Below are positions 22,417 to 32,726 of a DNA stretch of 64,000 bases, piece after piece. The stretch is from assembly GCF_000237995.1 (NCBI RefSeq), contig NC_016605.1, positions 868,001-932,000 of the forward strand, read 5' to 3'. The stretch is from Pediococcus claussenii ATCC BAA-344. GTDB taxonomy: Bacteria > Bacillota > Bacilli > Lactobacillales > Lactobacillaceae. The notes under the pieces were generated by a model that saw only the letters and a program-made list of their open reading frames with translations, was not told the origin of the DNA and did no database searches. Within the stretch, counting starts at the first letter, position 1. Each line of letters opens with the position of its first letter. A program made the translations under genes and the position numbers.

Positions 22417-25400
22417 GTGAATTTTACACCATTACAAATTACAAGCTCGTATAGTTTATTACAAAGCTCTATACAGATTAAGAAGTTAGTAGCAAAGGCA
22501 AAAGAACGTGGTTTCAAAGCGATTTCTTTAGCGGATACTAATGTTCTTTATGGCACGATTGAATTCTACCAAGAATGTATTAAAAATAACATCAAACCAC
22601 TAGTGGGTCTTCAGATTGGGCTGAATGAATTGCAGATGGTTGATCATGATTTTCCACTATTGCTGTTTGCAGAAAATAAAATTGGCTATCAAAATCTTGT
22701 TAAAATTAGTAGCTTAAAAATGACTAACCAAAATTCAAATTTAACAATCACAGATATTGCAGGATTGGAGAATGGATTAAAGGTAATTATTCCGGCCACA
22801 CATTCGGAATTAATTGACTTGATTGAACGTGGTGAAAGAGAAAGAGCAGAATCTTTACTACAAACGTATTTGAATGTTTTTTCTAAAGATAACGTTGTAC
22901 TAGGTGTCAATTTAAAACAAAGTAACATTTTACGGAGGACGGTTCATGACCTAGGAAATGATTTTAATTTAAAATGTGTTCCGTTGCCAGAGGTGAACTA
23001 CCTTGATTCTGATGAGTATTTTGCTACTCAAGTTTTAAAAGATATTGATTCTGGTGAAACAATTCGAGATGTGCAGAATTTAGTTGCAATCAGAGGTGAT
23101 GATTTTTTAAAAAATCATCAAGAGTTTTTAGATGATTTTTCAAATGATGATTTTAAAGATGATCTGAAAAATCTTGAGGAACTCGTAGATGGAATTGATT
23201 TAAAGCTTGAATTTTCCAAGCCACAGTTGCCTGATTTTACGGTTAATCAAGAAGAAAGCTCAATAAACATGCTAAAGAGATTGTGTCAGGAAAGTTTAGC
23301 AATTTTTTTTCAAACAAATTCTGTATCTGATGAAAAAATATACACCAATAGGTTAAAATCTGAATTAAAAGTTATTGAATCAATGGGATTTGCAGATTAT
23401 TTTTTAATTATTCATGACGTGATTGATTATGCACACAGTGACAATATTATCACTGGGCCGGGACGCGGTTCAGCTGCTGGATCATTAGTTGCTTATCTTT
23501 TGAGTATAACTAGTGTTGATCCTATAAAATTTGGATTATTATTTGAGAGATTTTTGAATCCAGAGCGACACCAAATGCCTGATATTGATTTAGATATTCC
23601 TGATAATAAAAGAGATAAAGTTCTAGAATACGTTCATCAAAAATATGGGCATCAACGTGTTGCACAAATTATTACCTTTGGAACATTAGCAGCTAAACAA
23701 GCTATTCGGGACGTGGCACGTGTTTTTGGAATGTTGCCAAATCAAATCAATCAAATTAGTAAATTGATTCCAAATCAGTTAAATATCACATTAGAACGGT
23801 CTATTAAAGAGTCAGTTCCTCTACAAAATTTTGTAAATGATTCCGAAAAAAATCGGGCAATTTTTGAAACGGCTCGTAAAATAGAGGGATTACCTCGTCA
23901 TTATTCCACACATGCTGCGGGAATTGTTTTGAGTGAGCGTGATATTGTGGAGTTTGCCCCAATTCAAAGCGGTAATGATGGAATGCTGATGGTTCAGTAT
24001 TCTAAGAACTACGTTGAGCAAGTTGGTTTGCTTAAAATGGATTTCTTAGGTTTACGCAACTTATCCTTGTTAGCCGAAATTATTGATGACGTGAAAAAAG
24101 TTAATTCTAATTTTGAAATTGAAAAAATTTCTCTTGAGGATTCAGACACACTCGCCCTTTTTCAAAGAGCCGACACTTCGGGAGTGTTCCAATTTGAATC
24201 AGCTGGTATTAGAAATTTCCTCAGAAAAATGCGACCTGATAGCTTCAGTCTAATAGTGGCAGTTAATGCTTTATATCGGCCAGGACCAATGCAAAATATT
24301 GATAGCTTTATTAAAAGGAAAGATGGACTTGAAAAATTTAATATACAAGATAAGATTCTTGAAAATATTCTAGGTGAGACATTTGGTATATTAGTTTATC
24401 AAGAACAAGTTATGCAGGTTGCTTCCGAAATGGGGGGCTTTACGCTGGGAGAAGCCGACTTATTGAGAAGGGCTATGAGTAAGAAAAAAAGTGATGTAAT
24501 TAAAACGATGGAAAATAAGTTTATAGAAGGCTCTAAAAAAAATGGCTTTAGCGTTCCGGCAGCTGAACGTGTCTATGCATACATTGAAAGCTTTGCTAAC
24601 TATGGTTTTAATAAATCACATGCTGTTGCGTACAGTAAACTTGCGTTTCAATTAGCTTACCTTAAGACTCACTTTAGCGGACAATTTTATAAAGCACTAT
24701 TAAATTCTGTAATGGGCGGAAATAGTAAGACCAGAGAGTATATTCAAGAAGTGAAGCGATTAGGAATTTCGGTTGAAGCACCTGATATAAATAAGAGCTT
24801 GTTTCAATACAGCTTTAATGAAAATAAAATTATCATGGGATTACAGAGCATAAAGGGTCTCAGGAAAGATTTTATAAAAGAAGTATTAAGTGAACGTGAA
24901 AAAAATGGTAAATTTACGACAGTTGACTCACTATTAAGACGAGTTGGGACGGAACATTTTAATCAAGATACAATTGAAAGACTTATATACTCTGGGGCCC
25001 TGGACCATTTTGGGTATAATCGTGCTGAATTATTAGAATATTTGCCAGAACTTTTAGAAAGTCTCAGTCTAAGCAAAGGGAGTATGGATTTATTTGAGCG
25101 ATTAACTCCCAAAGTTATTCATCAAAAAGAAATCAATTTGCAAAGTAAACTTGAATGGGAAGAGGATCTCTTAGGCACTTATGTTTCTGCGCATCCTGTA
25201 GAAAGATATAAAAAGACATCAGAGTTAATCCATTCCACTAAAATTAGTGAGGTAACGCAAGGCCAGACAGTAAAGATTATTGCTTTAATTAGAAATGTAC
25301 GTTTAATTAGAACAAAAAAAGGTGAACAAATGGCGTTCATTACAATTTCAGATGAAACAGGTTCATTAGATGGTGTTATATTTCCCAATGCTATGAAGAC

Positions 25401-25746
25401 AATGATTGATATTAGTAGTACTCAAGTTGTTGTTTTATCAGGGAAAGTTTCAAACAGAAATGAACAACTGCAATTAGTAGTAAATACCATTCAAACACCT
25501 GAAATATTTGAAAATACTAACAAGAGATGGAATTTAATTGTTCCATCAAGGCAGAATACGGCTTTATTTCAATCCGAATTAATGACTATTTTCAAGAAAC
25601 ATCATGGACAAATACCGGTAACACTGACATACGAGGATACTGGAGAAAAAAACAATTTAGGATCAAATTTTAATTTAGATGATTCAAGGGAAACAAAAGA
25701 AAGCTTAGGGAAATTACTAGGTATTGAGAAGATATTTTTGAAATAA
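22417..25746 (+). CDS. dnaE: DNA polymerase III subunit alpha (DnaE type)
   Basis: 1109 residues from GTG 22417 (GAGGGA upstream). The PHP domain comes first (ITSSYSLLQSSIQIKKL, LADTNVLYG), then the polymerase palm with GPGRGSAAGSLVAYLL and MPDIDLDIPD carrying the metal-binding Asp residues, thumb and fingers (LYRPGPMQNIDSFIKRK), helix-hairpin-helix, and a C-terminal OB fold (QTVKIIALIRNVRLIRTKKGEQMAFI). It extends RNA primers at the fork together with PolC in low-GC Gram-positives. The PHP His residues are partly replaced, so proofreading is unlikely. Confidence 0.97.
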   Translation: MNFTPLQITSSYSLLQSSIQIKKLVAKAKERGFKAISLADTNVLYGTIEFYQECIKNNIKPLVGLQIGLNELQMVDHDFPLLLFAENKIGYQNLVKISSLKMTNQNSNLTITDIAGLENGLKVIIPATHSELIDLIERGERERAESLLQTYLNVFSKDNVVLGVNLKQSNILRRTVHDLGNDFNLKCVPLPEVNYLDSDEYFATQVLKDIDSGETIRDVQNLVAIRGDDFLKNHQEFLDDFSNDDFKDDLKNLEELVDGIDLKLEFSKPQLPDFTVNQEESSINMLKRLCQESLAIFFQTNSVSDEKIYTNRLKSELKVIESMGFADYFLIIHDVIDYAHSDNIITGPGRGSAAGSLVAYLLSITSVDPIKFGLLFERFLNPERHQMPDIDLDIPDNKRDKVLEYVHQKYGHQRVAQIITFGTLAAKQAIRDVARVFGMLPNQINQISKLIPNQLNITLERSIKESVPLQNFVNDSEKNRAIFETARKIEGLPRHYSTHAAGIVLSERDIVEFAPIQSGNDGMLMVQYSKNYVEQVGLLKMDFLGLRNLSLLAEIIDDVKKVNSNFEIEKISLEDSDTLALFQRADTSGVFQFESAGIRNFLRKMRPDSFSLIVAVNALYRPGPMQNIDSFIKRKDGLEKFNIQDKILENILGETFGILVYQEQVMQVASEMGGFTLGEADLLRRAMSKKKSDVIKTMENKFIEGSKKNGFSVPAAERVYAYIESFANYGFNKSHAVAYSKLAFQLAYLKTHFSGQFYKALLNSVMGGNSKTREYIQEVKRLGISVEAPDINKSLFQYSFNENKIIMGLQSIKGLRKDFIKEVLSEREKNGKFTTVDSLLRRVGTEHFNQDTIERLIYSGALDHFGYNRAELLEYLPELLESLSLSKGSMDLFERLTPKVIHQKEINLQSKLEWEEDLLGTYVSAHPVERYKKTSELIHSTKISEVTQGQTVKIIALIRNVRLIRTKKGEQMAFITISDETGSLDGVIFPNAMKTMIDISSTQVVVLSGKVSNRNEQLQLVVNTIQTPEIFENTNKRWNLIVPSRQNTALFQSELMTIFKKHHGQIPVTLTYEDTGEKNNLGSNFNLDDSRETKESLGKLLGIEKIFLK

Positions 25747-25798
25747 TTTAACTTCTGGCTGAGTAAGCACTTTCATTAAACTAATTCCCAAAATGGTA

Positions 25799-25827
25799 CA
25801 GACAACCCTTGTCAAAAGTGATAGAAT
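25799..25827 (+). promoter_or_regulatory. possible pfkA promoter
   Basis: -35 CAGACA (25799-25804), 17-base spacer, -10 TAGAAT (25822-25827), about 50 bases before the pfkA start. Confidence 0.35.
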
Positions 25828-25875
25828 CAACAATGAAGTTTTAAAATAATCACTAATTTAGTTTGAGGTGAAGAA

Positions 25876-26847
25876 ATGAAACGTATTGGTATTTTAACTA
25901 GCGGTGGCGATGCTCCAGCTATGAATGCTGCAATTCGTGCCGTTGCTCGTAAGGCCATCAGTTCTGGTCTTGAGGCTTATGGTATTAACTATGGTTTCGC
26001 TGGCTTAGTTGCTGGTGACATCCATAAATTTGAAGCAACAGATCTTGATAATTCAATTGATACGGGTGGTACATTGCTTTATTCTGCCCGTTACCCTGAG
26101 TTTGCGCAAGAAGAGGGTCAATTGAAAGGAATTGAACAACTTAAGAAATTCGGAATTGATGCTCTTGTTGTTATTGGTGGCGATGGTTCATATCACGGGG
26201 CACTTCGCTTAACCGAACATGGATATAACACAATTGGGTTACCCGGTACAATTGATAACGATATTCCATATACAGATTTTACAATTGGTTTTGATACTGC
26301 TCTTAATACGGCTGTAGATGCAATTGATAAGATTCGTGACACGGCCAAAAGTCATCAGCGTGTTTTTGCCATTCAGGTGATGGGGCGTTTTGCTGCTGAT
26401 ATTGCTCTTTGGGCAGGTGTTGCTTCTGGTGCTGATGCAGTTATTGCACCAGGATTTGATTATAGCGTTGAAAAAATTGCTAACAAGCTTAAGAAAAATC
26501 GTGCAAACGGTAAAGATTATGGTTTGATTGTAATTGCTGAAGGCGATGCTAATTCGGATGCTGCACCTGAATTTATTGATCAACTCAAGCAATATGGTGA
26601 TTTTGATGCCCGAGCTACAGTTATTGGACACGTACAACGTGGTGGAGTTCCATCAGCTCGTGACCGTGTGCTAGCTAGCAAGATGGGGGCATATGCAGTT
26701 GAGCTTCTACTTGAAGGTAGAGGTGGCCTTGCTGTTGGGATCCTTGATAACAAGGTTCAAGCTCATGATATTACAGATCTTTTTGATGCAAAACATCAAG
26801 CAGATCTTTCATTACATCAATTAGCTGAAGATCTTTCATTTAAATAA
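25876..26847 (+). CDS. pfkA: 6-phosphofructokinase
   Basis: 323 residues, ATP-dependent, phosphorylating fructose-6-phosphate at the committed step of glycolysis. It starts [22 protein letters not shown] with the ATP loop GGDAP (the usual Gly before Met-Asn is Ala here). LPGTIDNDI and the catalytic Asp region follow, and GGDGSYHGA and [14 protein letters not shown] (substrate-binding) are in place. RBS GAGGTG. It is followed after 71 bases by pyk, the usual two-gene glycolytic operon. Confidence 0.97.
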   Translation: MKRIGILTSGGDAPAMNAAIRAVARKAISSGLEAYGINYGFAGLVAGDIHKFEATDLDNSIDTGGTLLYSARYPEFAQEEGQLKGIEQLKKFGIDALVVIGGDGSYHGALRLTEHGYNTIGLPGTIDNDIPYTDFTIGFDTALNTAVDAIDKIRDTAKSHQRVFAIQVMGRFAADIALWAGVASGADAVIAPGFDYSVEKIANKLKKNRANGKDYGLIVIAEGDANSDAAPEFIDQLKQYGDFDARATVIGHVQRGGVPSARDRVLASKMGAYAVELLLEGRGGLAVGILDNKVQAHDITDLFDAKHQADLSLHQLAEDLSFK

Positions 26848-26918
26848 AGGCTAATTCTAAAATTTGGTAAAACGACTTAAATGTCATTTTAAATTAAAAT
26901 CAAGGGAGAGATTTCATA

Positions 26919-28682
26919 ATGAAAAAAACCAAGATTGTTTCAACACTTGGTCCTGCAAGTACTTCAGTCGACACAATTGTTAAATTGATCGAAGCCGGAG
27001 CTAATGTTTTCCGCTTTAACTTTTCACATGGTGACCATGAAGAACATTTAGATCGCTATAACAAGGTTAAAGAAGCTGAAAAGATTACAGGAAAAACTGT
27101 TGGTATTCTTTTAGATACAAAAGGTGCTGAGATCCGTACTACTGCACAAAAAGACGGTAACCAAGAATATCGCACTGGTGATAAGGCTCGTATTTCAATG
27201 GACGACTCATTAGAAACAACCAAAGAAACGATCGCTGTTACATATCCTGGACTTTTCGACGATGTTAACGTCGGTGGTCATGTGCTTTTTGATGATGGAT
27301 TACTTGATTTTAAAGTTGACGAAAAAGACGTTGAAAATAAGGAACTTGTTGTTCATGCAACAAACAATGGTACTTTAGGTTCACGTAAGGGTACTAACGC
27401 TCCCGGTGTATCAATTAATTTACCAGGTATTACTGAAAAAGATGCTGATGACATTCGTTTTGGTGTTGACTCAATGAACATCAACTTCATTGCGGCAAGC
27501 TTTGTTCGTAAGCCACAAGATGTTCTTGAAATTCGTCAATTGCTTGAAGAAAAAGATGTAAATGATGTTCAAATCTTCCCTAAGATTGAATCTCAAGAAG
27601 GTATTGATAACATTGATGAGATTTTAAAGGTTTCAGATGGTTTAATGATTGCTCGTGGAGACATGGGTGTTGAAATTCCTGCTGAAAATGTTCCTTTGGT
27701 TCAAAAATCATTGATTAAGAAGTGTAATGCTTTGGGTATGCCAGTTATTACTGCTACACAAATGTTAGACTCAATGATTGAAAATCCTCGTCCAACTCGT
27801 GCTGAGGCTTCTGATGTTGCTAATGCTGTTTGGGATGGAACAGACGCTACTATGCTTTCTGGCGAAAGTGCTAATGGTGATTACCCAGTTGAAGCTGTTG
27901 CAACAATGGCTAAAATTGATGAAAAAGCCGAAAATGCTATGTCAGAAGATGGTAACCTTCAAATTAATAAGTTTGACCAAAGTGATGTCACTGAAACAAT
28001 CGGTGCTGCTGTGGCTCGTGCTGCACGTAACCTTGGCGTTAAAACAATTGTTGCGGCTACACAGTCAGGCTATACTGCTAAGATGATTTCAAAATATCGT
28101 CCTAACGCTGACATTTTGGCTGTTACTTTCTCAGATCGAGTTCGTCGTGGATTAACAGTTAACTGGGGTGTACATCCTATTGTTACTGAAAAGCCAGCAA
28201 CAACAGATGAGATGTTTGACTTAGCAGCTAACAAGGCTGTTGATCTTGGATTTGCTAAGGAAGGTGATTTAATTTTGATCACTGCTGGTGTCCCTGTTGG
28301 GGAAACTGGTACAACAAATATGATGAAACTTCAATTAATTGGGTCCAAGTTGGCAACCGGCCAAGGTGTCGGTGATGAGACCGTAATCGGAAAAGTTATT
28401 ACTGCAACTTCTGCTAAAGAAGCTAACAGTAAAGCTGTTGAAGGTGGAATCCTTGTTACAAAGACAACTGACAAAGATTATTTGCCAGCAATTGAAAAAT
28501 CAAGTGCCTTAGTTGTTGAAAACGGCGGATTGACTTCACATGCTGCAGTTGTTGGAATTTCAATGGGAATTCCTGTTATTGTTGGTGTCCAGAATGCAAC
28601 GTCAATTCTTTCTGATGATGAATTAATTACGGTTGATTCTCGTCGTGGCGTGATTTATCACGGTGCTTCAAATTCAATCTAA
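26919..28682 (+). CDS. pyk: pyruvate kinase with extra C-terminal PEP-utiliser domain
   Basis: 587 residues; it transfers phosphate from phosphoenolpyruvate to ADP. The TIM barrel begins KKTKIVSTLGPAS, with the active-site FPKIESQEG (Lys) and GVEIPAENVP regions; MIENPRPTRAE is the signature. Residues about 475-587 are the extra domain of low-GC Gram-positive enzymes (GGLTSHAAVVGISMGIPVIVG), similar to the mobile phosphohistidine domain of PEP-utilising enzymes. RBS GGGAGAG. A terminator follows. Confidence 0.97.
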   Translation: MKKTKIVSTLGPASTSVDTIVKLIEAGANVFRFNFSHGDHEEHLDRYNKVKEAEKITGKTVGILLDTKGAEIRTTAQKDGNQEYRTGDKARISMDDSLETTKETIAVTYPGLFDDVNVGGHVLFDDGLLDFKVDEKDVENKELVVHATNNGTLGSRKGTNAPGVSINLPGITEKDADDIRFGVDSMNINFIAASFVRKPQDVLEIRQLLEEKDVNDVQIFPKIESQEGIDNIDEILKVSDGLMIARGDMGVEIPAENVPLVQKSLIKKCNALGMPVITATQMLDSMIENPRPTRAEASDVANAVWDGTDATMLSGESANGDYPVEAVATMAKIDEKAENAMSEDGNLQINKFDQSDVTETIGAAVARAARNLGVKTIVAATQSGYTAKMISKYRPNADILAVTFSDRVRRGLTVNWGVHPIVTEKPATTDEMFDLAANKAVDLGFAKEGDLILITAGVPVGETGTTNMMKLQLIGSKLATGQGVGDETVIGKVITATSAKEANSKAVEGGILVTKTTDKDYLPAIEKSSALVVENGGLTSHAAVVGISMGIPVIVGVQNATSILSDDELITVDSRRGVIYHGASNSI

Positions 28683-28697
28683 GTTTAATTTACTAAA

Positions 28698-28727
28698 AAG
28701 TCGGAGTTTTTATGCTTCGGCTTTTTT
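28698..28727 (+). terminator. terminator of the pfkA-pyk operon
   Basis: AAGTCGGAG and GCTTCGGCTT pair with two G-T, then a run of six T. Confidence 0.8.
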
Positions 28728-28801
28728 ATTATGTCCAAAACAGTGAAACTCTGTGCCTTTTCTAGTAAAATGGTTTATGTAAACAAAAAGGGGTGCATTT
28801 T

Positions 28802-29260
28802 GTGGAAAGCTGGTTGTTTCTTTTAGGAATTTTTATTATTGCGTTAATGGGGAAGAATCAATCGTTAATTATTGCGACGTGTGTTGTTTTAGTTATTAAA
28901 ATAATTCCAGCGAGTTCAAAACTTTTTCAATTGATTGGTAAACAAGGAATTAATTGGGGCGTTACAATAATATCTATTGCCATTTTAGTACCGATTGCAA
29001 CTGGAGAAATAACTTTTAATGATTTATTAAATTCGTTTAAATCACCTGTGGGTTGGATTGCTGTAAGTTGTGGAGTGCTAGTTTCGCTGCTTTCTGCGCG
29101 AGGTGTTGGTTTATTGGCTGTGTCTCCTGAGCTAACCGTGGCTATGGTTTTAGGTACAATTATTGGTGTTTCTTTTTTCAAAGGGGTTGCTGCCGGTCCA
29201 ATTATTGCATCCGGGATCGCCTTTGTTATTATGCAGGTTTTACAAATTCAAAGTAAGTAG
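28802..29260 (+). CDS. DUF441 family membrane protein
   Basis: 152 residues from GTG 28802 (AAAAGGGG upstream), preferred to GTG 28793, which is too close to that site. MESWLFLLGIFIIALMGKNQSLIIA and about five hydrophobic helices fit DUF441 (YtwI/YeaL-like). Function unknown. It opens the run of genes from the cvfB-like gene to recQ. Confidence 0.85.
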   Translation: MESWLFLLGIFIIALMGKNQSLIIATCVVLVIKIIPASSKLFQLIGKQGINWGVTIISIAILVPIATGEITFNDLLNSFKSPVGWIAVSCGVLVSLLSARGVGLLAVSPELTVAMVLGTIIGVSFFKGVAAGPIIASGIAFVIMQVLQIQSK

Positions 29261-29268
29261 GTAGAAAT

Positions 29269-30135
29269 ATGAATTCATTGATGGGTCAAGTTGCAACTGG
29301 TCAGGTAACTGATGAAAATGAGCAAAACTATTTTGTTCAGTTAGAGGATGGAAATACTTATCGACTAGATAAGGCTGAAATTAAAAAGCCACTTAAGTTA
29401 AAGAGTGTCTTCAAAGGTTTTGCTTATGAAAATAACAGTCACAACAAACAAATTACAAGGACCGCGCCAAATGTTAGAATTGGACGGTATGGATGGTCCA
29501 AAGTAGTTTCAAGTAGGCGTGATCTAGGTGTTTTTGTTGATATTGGATTATCTAATAAAGATATCGTTGTGTCTCTAGATAATTTACCAACAGAAAAAAA
29601 ACTTTGGCCAAAAACAGGTGACAAATTACTAGTTCGCTTAGATGTTGATGATAAAGATAGAATGTGGGCAATTCCAGCAGACTCAAATGTTTTTCAAAAA
29701 ATTTCATTGTCAGCCAAGCCTGAAATGAAAAATAAAAATATTACTGCTACATCATATCGACTCAAGATGTCCGAGACACTGATTATTACAGATCATAATA
29801 ATCTTGGATTCATTCATCCCAGTGAAAGAGATGTGGAACCTCGATTAGGTCAGAGCCTAAGGGGACGTGTTATTTCAGTTGGTACAGATGGCGTACTAAA
29901 CGTTTCTCTTAAGCCACGTAGTTATGAAGCTATTGGTGATGATGCATCTATGCTAATTGCACTGCTCGAACATGATCCAAACCATCATTTAAAACTTAAT
30001 GATCACAGTTCACCTGAAGATATAAAGAACGTAGTTGGACTTAGTAAGTCGCAATTTAAGCGTGCATTAGGACATATTTTAAAAACGGGAAGTATTATAC
30101 AAGATGAAACTGGAATTTCATTAAAGGAGCAGTAG
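29269..30135 (+). CDS. cvfB: CvfB-like S1-domain RNA-binding protein
   Basis: 288 residues. Three S1-like segments are visible (about 1-60, 70-140 with VVSSRRDLGVFVDIGL, 150-220 with GQSLRGRVISVGTDGVLNVSL), then a winged-helix tail (SSPEDIKNVVGLSKSQFKRALGHI). In Staphylococcus CvfB affects virulence gene expression; YitL is the Bacillus homologue. It is cytoplasmic and likely regulates RNA. It sits 8 bases after the DUF441 gene. Confidence 0.88.
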   Translation: MNSLMGQVATGQVTDENEQNYFVQLEDGNTYRLDKAEIKKPLKLKSVFKGFAYENNSHNKQITRTAPNVRIGRYGWSKVVSSRRDLGVFVDIGLSNKDIVVSLDNLPTEKKLWPKTGDKLLVRLDVDDKDRMWAIPADSNVFQKISLSAKPEMKNKNITATSYRLKMSETLIITDHNNLGFIHPSERDVEPRLGQSLRGRVISVGTDGVLNVSLKPRSYEAIGDDASMLIALLEHDPNHHLKLNDHSSPEDIKNVVGLSKSQFKRALGHILKTGSIIQDETGISLKEQ

Positions 30136-30139
30136 CATC

Positions 30140-31027
30140 TTGAACGATCTAATTAACGACTATCTTCATTCTCTTCGTGTTGAAAAGGGGCTATCTGAAA
30201 ATACTATTATTAGCTATCGTCAAGAATTAGTTCGGTTTAGGGACTATTTAGCCCAAAAAGAAATCACAGATTTGACATCAATTGATCGATATCTTATTTT
30301 AGATTATCTTAACGAATTGGATCAGCGAGGCCGCGCCAAGAATTCAATTATTCATACAGTATCGAGCTTGCGTAAGTTTTTTAAGTATTTATTGATAGAG
30401 GAGAAAATCAACGATGACCCCATGGCCAATGTGGCACCGCCTAAAAAGTCGAAACATTTACCATCTGTTTTAACTTCTGATGAGGTTGAAAAGCTTCTGC
30501 GCGTACCAAATATACAAACCAATTTAGGGGTGCGAGATAGATCCCTATTGGAGGTAATGTATGCCACTGGAATGCGGGTTAGTGAGGTTATTAATCTAAC
30601 CCTATCAGAGTTGCATCTTGAGATGGGATTAATAGAGACGATTGGAAAAGGTGATAAAAAAAGAATAATTCCAATCGGTGATATTGCAATTAAGTGGCTC
30701 ACTGAATACTTGACGATAGCTAGACCGCAATTATTAAAAACACAACACTTTGACCAAGTATTTCTAAATCAACGGGGAAAGCCCTTGACTCGTCAAGGAG
30801 TTTGGAAAAATTTAAAAAAGATGGTACAAAGTGCTGGGATTAATAAGAATATTACGCCCCACACTTTACGTCACTCGTTTGCTACTCATTTGTTAGAGAA
30901 TGGTGCAGATTTAAGAATTGTACAGGAATTGTTAGGTCATTCAGACATTTCTACAACGCAAATTTACACACATGTCACACAGCAAAGATTAGCAAATGTA
31001 TACGACAAATATCATCCTAGGGCTTAA
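30140..31027 (+). CDS. xerD: site-specific tyrosine recombinase XerD
   Basis: 295 residues from TTG 30140 behind AAAGGAGC. The N-terminal SAM-like core-binding domain (MNDLINDYLHSLRVEKGLSE) is followed by the catalytic domain with TGMRVSEVINL (Arg), GKGDKKR (Lys), HTLRHSFATH and [15 protein letters not shown] (His and Tyr nucleophile). With XerC it resolves chromosome dimers at dif. The xerD-ribT-scpA-scpB order supports XerD rather than a mobile integrase. Confidence 0.95.
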   Translation: MNDLINDYLHSLRVEKGLSENTIISYRQELVRFRDYLAQKEITDLTSIDRYLILDYLNELDQRGRAKNSIIHTVSSLRKFFKYLLIEEKINDDPMANVAPPKKSKHLPSVLTSDEVEKLLRVPNIQTNLGVRDRSLLEVMYATGMRVSEVINLTLSELHLEMGLIETIGKGDKKRIIPIGDIAIKWLTEYLTIARPQLLKTQHFDQVFLNQRGKPLTRQGVWKNLKKMVQSAGINKNITPHTLRHSFATHLLENGADLRIVQELLGHSDISTTQIYTHVTQQRLANVYDKYHPRA

Positions 31028-31043
31028 GTAATTAGGAGCATAT

Positions 31044-31406
31044 ATGTTAATAAGATATTCAGAATCGAATCGCAAGGTTACGATGGGAATTCTCTCTTTT
31101 ATGGATGGACTCTCAAATATGGAACTTATAAATAAAACCATTGATATTTTTTCTGAAAATGACAATAAATTGATCTATTTGCAAAAGAATAATGATCAAT
31201 TTATTGGAGTTGCACTTGTGATTATTGATAATAACTGTGTTATTTTGGATCGAATGGCATTTATTCCAAACGAAAATACCGTGTATAATCAGAATGACAT
31301 ATTGAGATCTTTACAATCCATTTATCCGCATAAAAGACTGATGGGGTCACTTAAAACTGCATCAGTTTTGGAAAGATTTGAAATGAGTCAGAATCATGAA
31401 GAATGA
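31044..31406 (+). CDS. ribT: RibT-like GNAT family protein
   Basis: 120 residues, an acetyltransferase-like fold without an obvious complete acetyl-CoA loop. It is recognised mostly from its place between xerD and scpA and from LIRYSESNRKVTMGILSF and VILDRMAFIPNE. Called RibT because of its position in the Bacillus rib operon, where it is not needed for riboflavin synthesis. No rib genes are nearby. It overlaps scpA by 11 bases. Confidence 0.75.
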   Translation: MLIRYSESNRKVTMGILSFMDGLSNMELINKTIDIFSENDNKLIYLQKNNDQFIGVALVIIDNNCVILDRMAFIPNENTVYNQNDILRSLQSIYPHKRLMGSLKTASVLERFEMSQNHEE

Positions 31407-32151
31407 AAATAACAAAGTAACTTTACCAAATGTAAAAATTGCTGAATTTGAAGGACCGTTGGATCTATTGTTGCATCTTATTCGCATTGCAGAAATGGAT
31501 ATTTATGATATTCAAATTTCATTAATTACAGAACAGTATTTGGACTATCTTCATTCACAAAAAGAGCTCCATTTAGACATCGCTGGTGAATATTTATTGA
31601 TGGCCGCAAAACTAACTGAAATAAAAGGAAGAATGCTACTTCCGATCGAAGCTGAAGATGTGGAAGAAGAACCCGATGATCCGCGTGATGAGTTAGTCGA
31701 TCAGTTAGTAGAGTACCAGCAGTATCAAGAAGCTTCTGCTGCATTAAAGGAATTTGAACTAGAACGTCAGGAACTTTTTTCGCGACCAGCGGCTGATATT
31801 CCAGAGGGTTTGCCGATTTCCAGATTAGCACCAGGTGTAAAGGTTAGTGATTTGGAGAAAGCCTTCAAAAAAATTGTAGCTCGTCAATTAACCTCCGTTC
31901 CGGTGATACAAACCATCCAGGAAGATGATGTTTCCGTTGCTGATCGTATGGAAATGGTTGTAAAGCAGATTCACGATGTATCGCATCCACTTCTATTTAC
32001 GACCTTATTTAAAAATTCATATTCCAAAAGTGAGTTAGTCACCACGTTTTTGGCTATTCTTGAGCTAGCTAAGGATGAGATTATTACAATTTTTCAAACA
32101 GAAGACACCAATGAAATTTATATAAATAACAGGAATGATAAAAATGAATAA
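31396..32151 (+). CDS. scpA: segregation and condensation protein A
   Basis: 251 residues. This kleisin bridges SMC heads and pairs with ScpB to condense and segregate chromosomes. The start IAEFEGPLDLLLHLIRIAEMDIYDI is diagnostic; LTEIKGRMLLP and the acidic middle follow, and the C-terminal winged helix (VTTFLAILELAKDEIITIFQ) contacts the SMC head. It overlaps both ribT and scpB. Confidence 0.96.
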   Translation: MKNENNKVTLPNVKIAEFEGPLDLLLHLIRIAEMDIYDIQISLITEQYLDYLHSQKELHLDIAGEYLLMAAKLTEIKGRMLLPIEAEDVEEEPDDPRDELVDQLVEYQQYQEASAALKEFELERQELFSRPAADIPEGLPISRLAPGVKVSDLEKAFKKIVARQLTSVPVIQTIQEDDVSVADRMEMVVKQIHDVSHPLLFTTLFKNSYSKSELVTTFLAILELAKDEIITIFQTEDTNEIYINNRNDKNE

Positions 32152-32725
32152 TTTACAGCAAATTGAGGCACTACTTTTTATTAGTGGTGATAGTGGGATT
32201 AATGAATCCCAACTTTCTGACATTACGGGCTTTTCGCGTCCTGCAATTAGAGAAATAATCACTAGTTTAAACAAAAAATATGCCTCTGATGAATCAACTG
32301 CATTAGAAATTTTATATGCAGGGGATTCCTATAAATTAGTTACAAAAAAAGAATTATCGGGTCTTTTAACTAAGTATTTTGAAGCGCCATTGCAATCTAG
32401 ACTTTCGGCGGCGGCACTTGAAATCCTTACAATTATCGCCTATCGTCAACCAATTACTAGGGTAGAAATTGATCAAATTAGAGGGGTACAAAGTGGAGGA
32501 TCTATTCAAAATCTAGTGGTAAGAGATCTAATTGAAGTTACTGGGAGATTAGAAGAGCCTGGACGCCCCAAGCTGTATGGAACAACATCTGAATTCCTCG
32601 ATTATTTTGGCTTATCTAAGATTAGTGACTTACCAAAATTACCAGATGTAAAAAATAGTGAAGAAAAAATTAATAGTGGAGATTTATTTTTAAAGGAATT
32701 TAATAATCAGGAGGATGATAATTAG
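32144..32725 (+). CDS. scpB: segregation and condensation protein B
   Basis: 193 residues from ATG 32144, chosen over 32135 for its spacing to AACAGGAA and for family alignment (MNNLQQIEALLFISGDSG). Two winged-helix domains; ALEILTIIAYRQPITRVEIDQIRG is the signature. Forms a dimer in the SMC-ScpAB complex. The start overlaps the end of scpA by 8 bases. Confidence 0.95.
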   Translation: MNNLQQIEALLFISGDSGINESQLSDITGFSRPAIREIITSLNKKYASDESTALEILYAGDSYKLVTKKELSGLLTKYFEAPLQSRLSAAALEILTIIAYRQPITRVEIDQIRGVQSGGSIQNLVVRDLIEVTGRLEEPGRPKLYGTTSEFLDYFGLSKISDLPKLPDVKNSEEKINSGDLFLKEFNNQEDDN

Positions 32726-32726
32726 T

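Noticed and set aside
25760-25780. TGAGTAAGCACTTTCA upstream of pfkA as a CcpA site
   Set aside because: The half sites are two bases too far apart for a standard cre.
30140-31027. xerD (and xerC at 57326) as mobile-element integrases
   Set aside because: Both sit in conserved housekeeping neighbourhoods (scpAB, topA-hslVU) with no phage genes or att repeats beside them.
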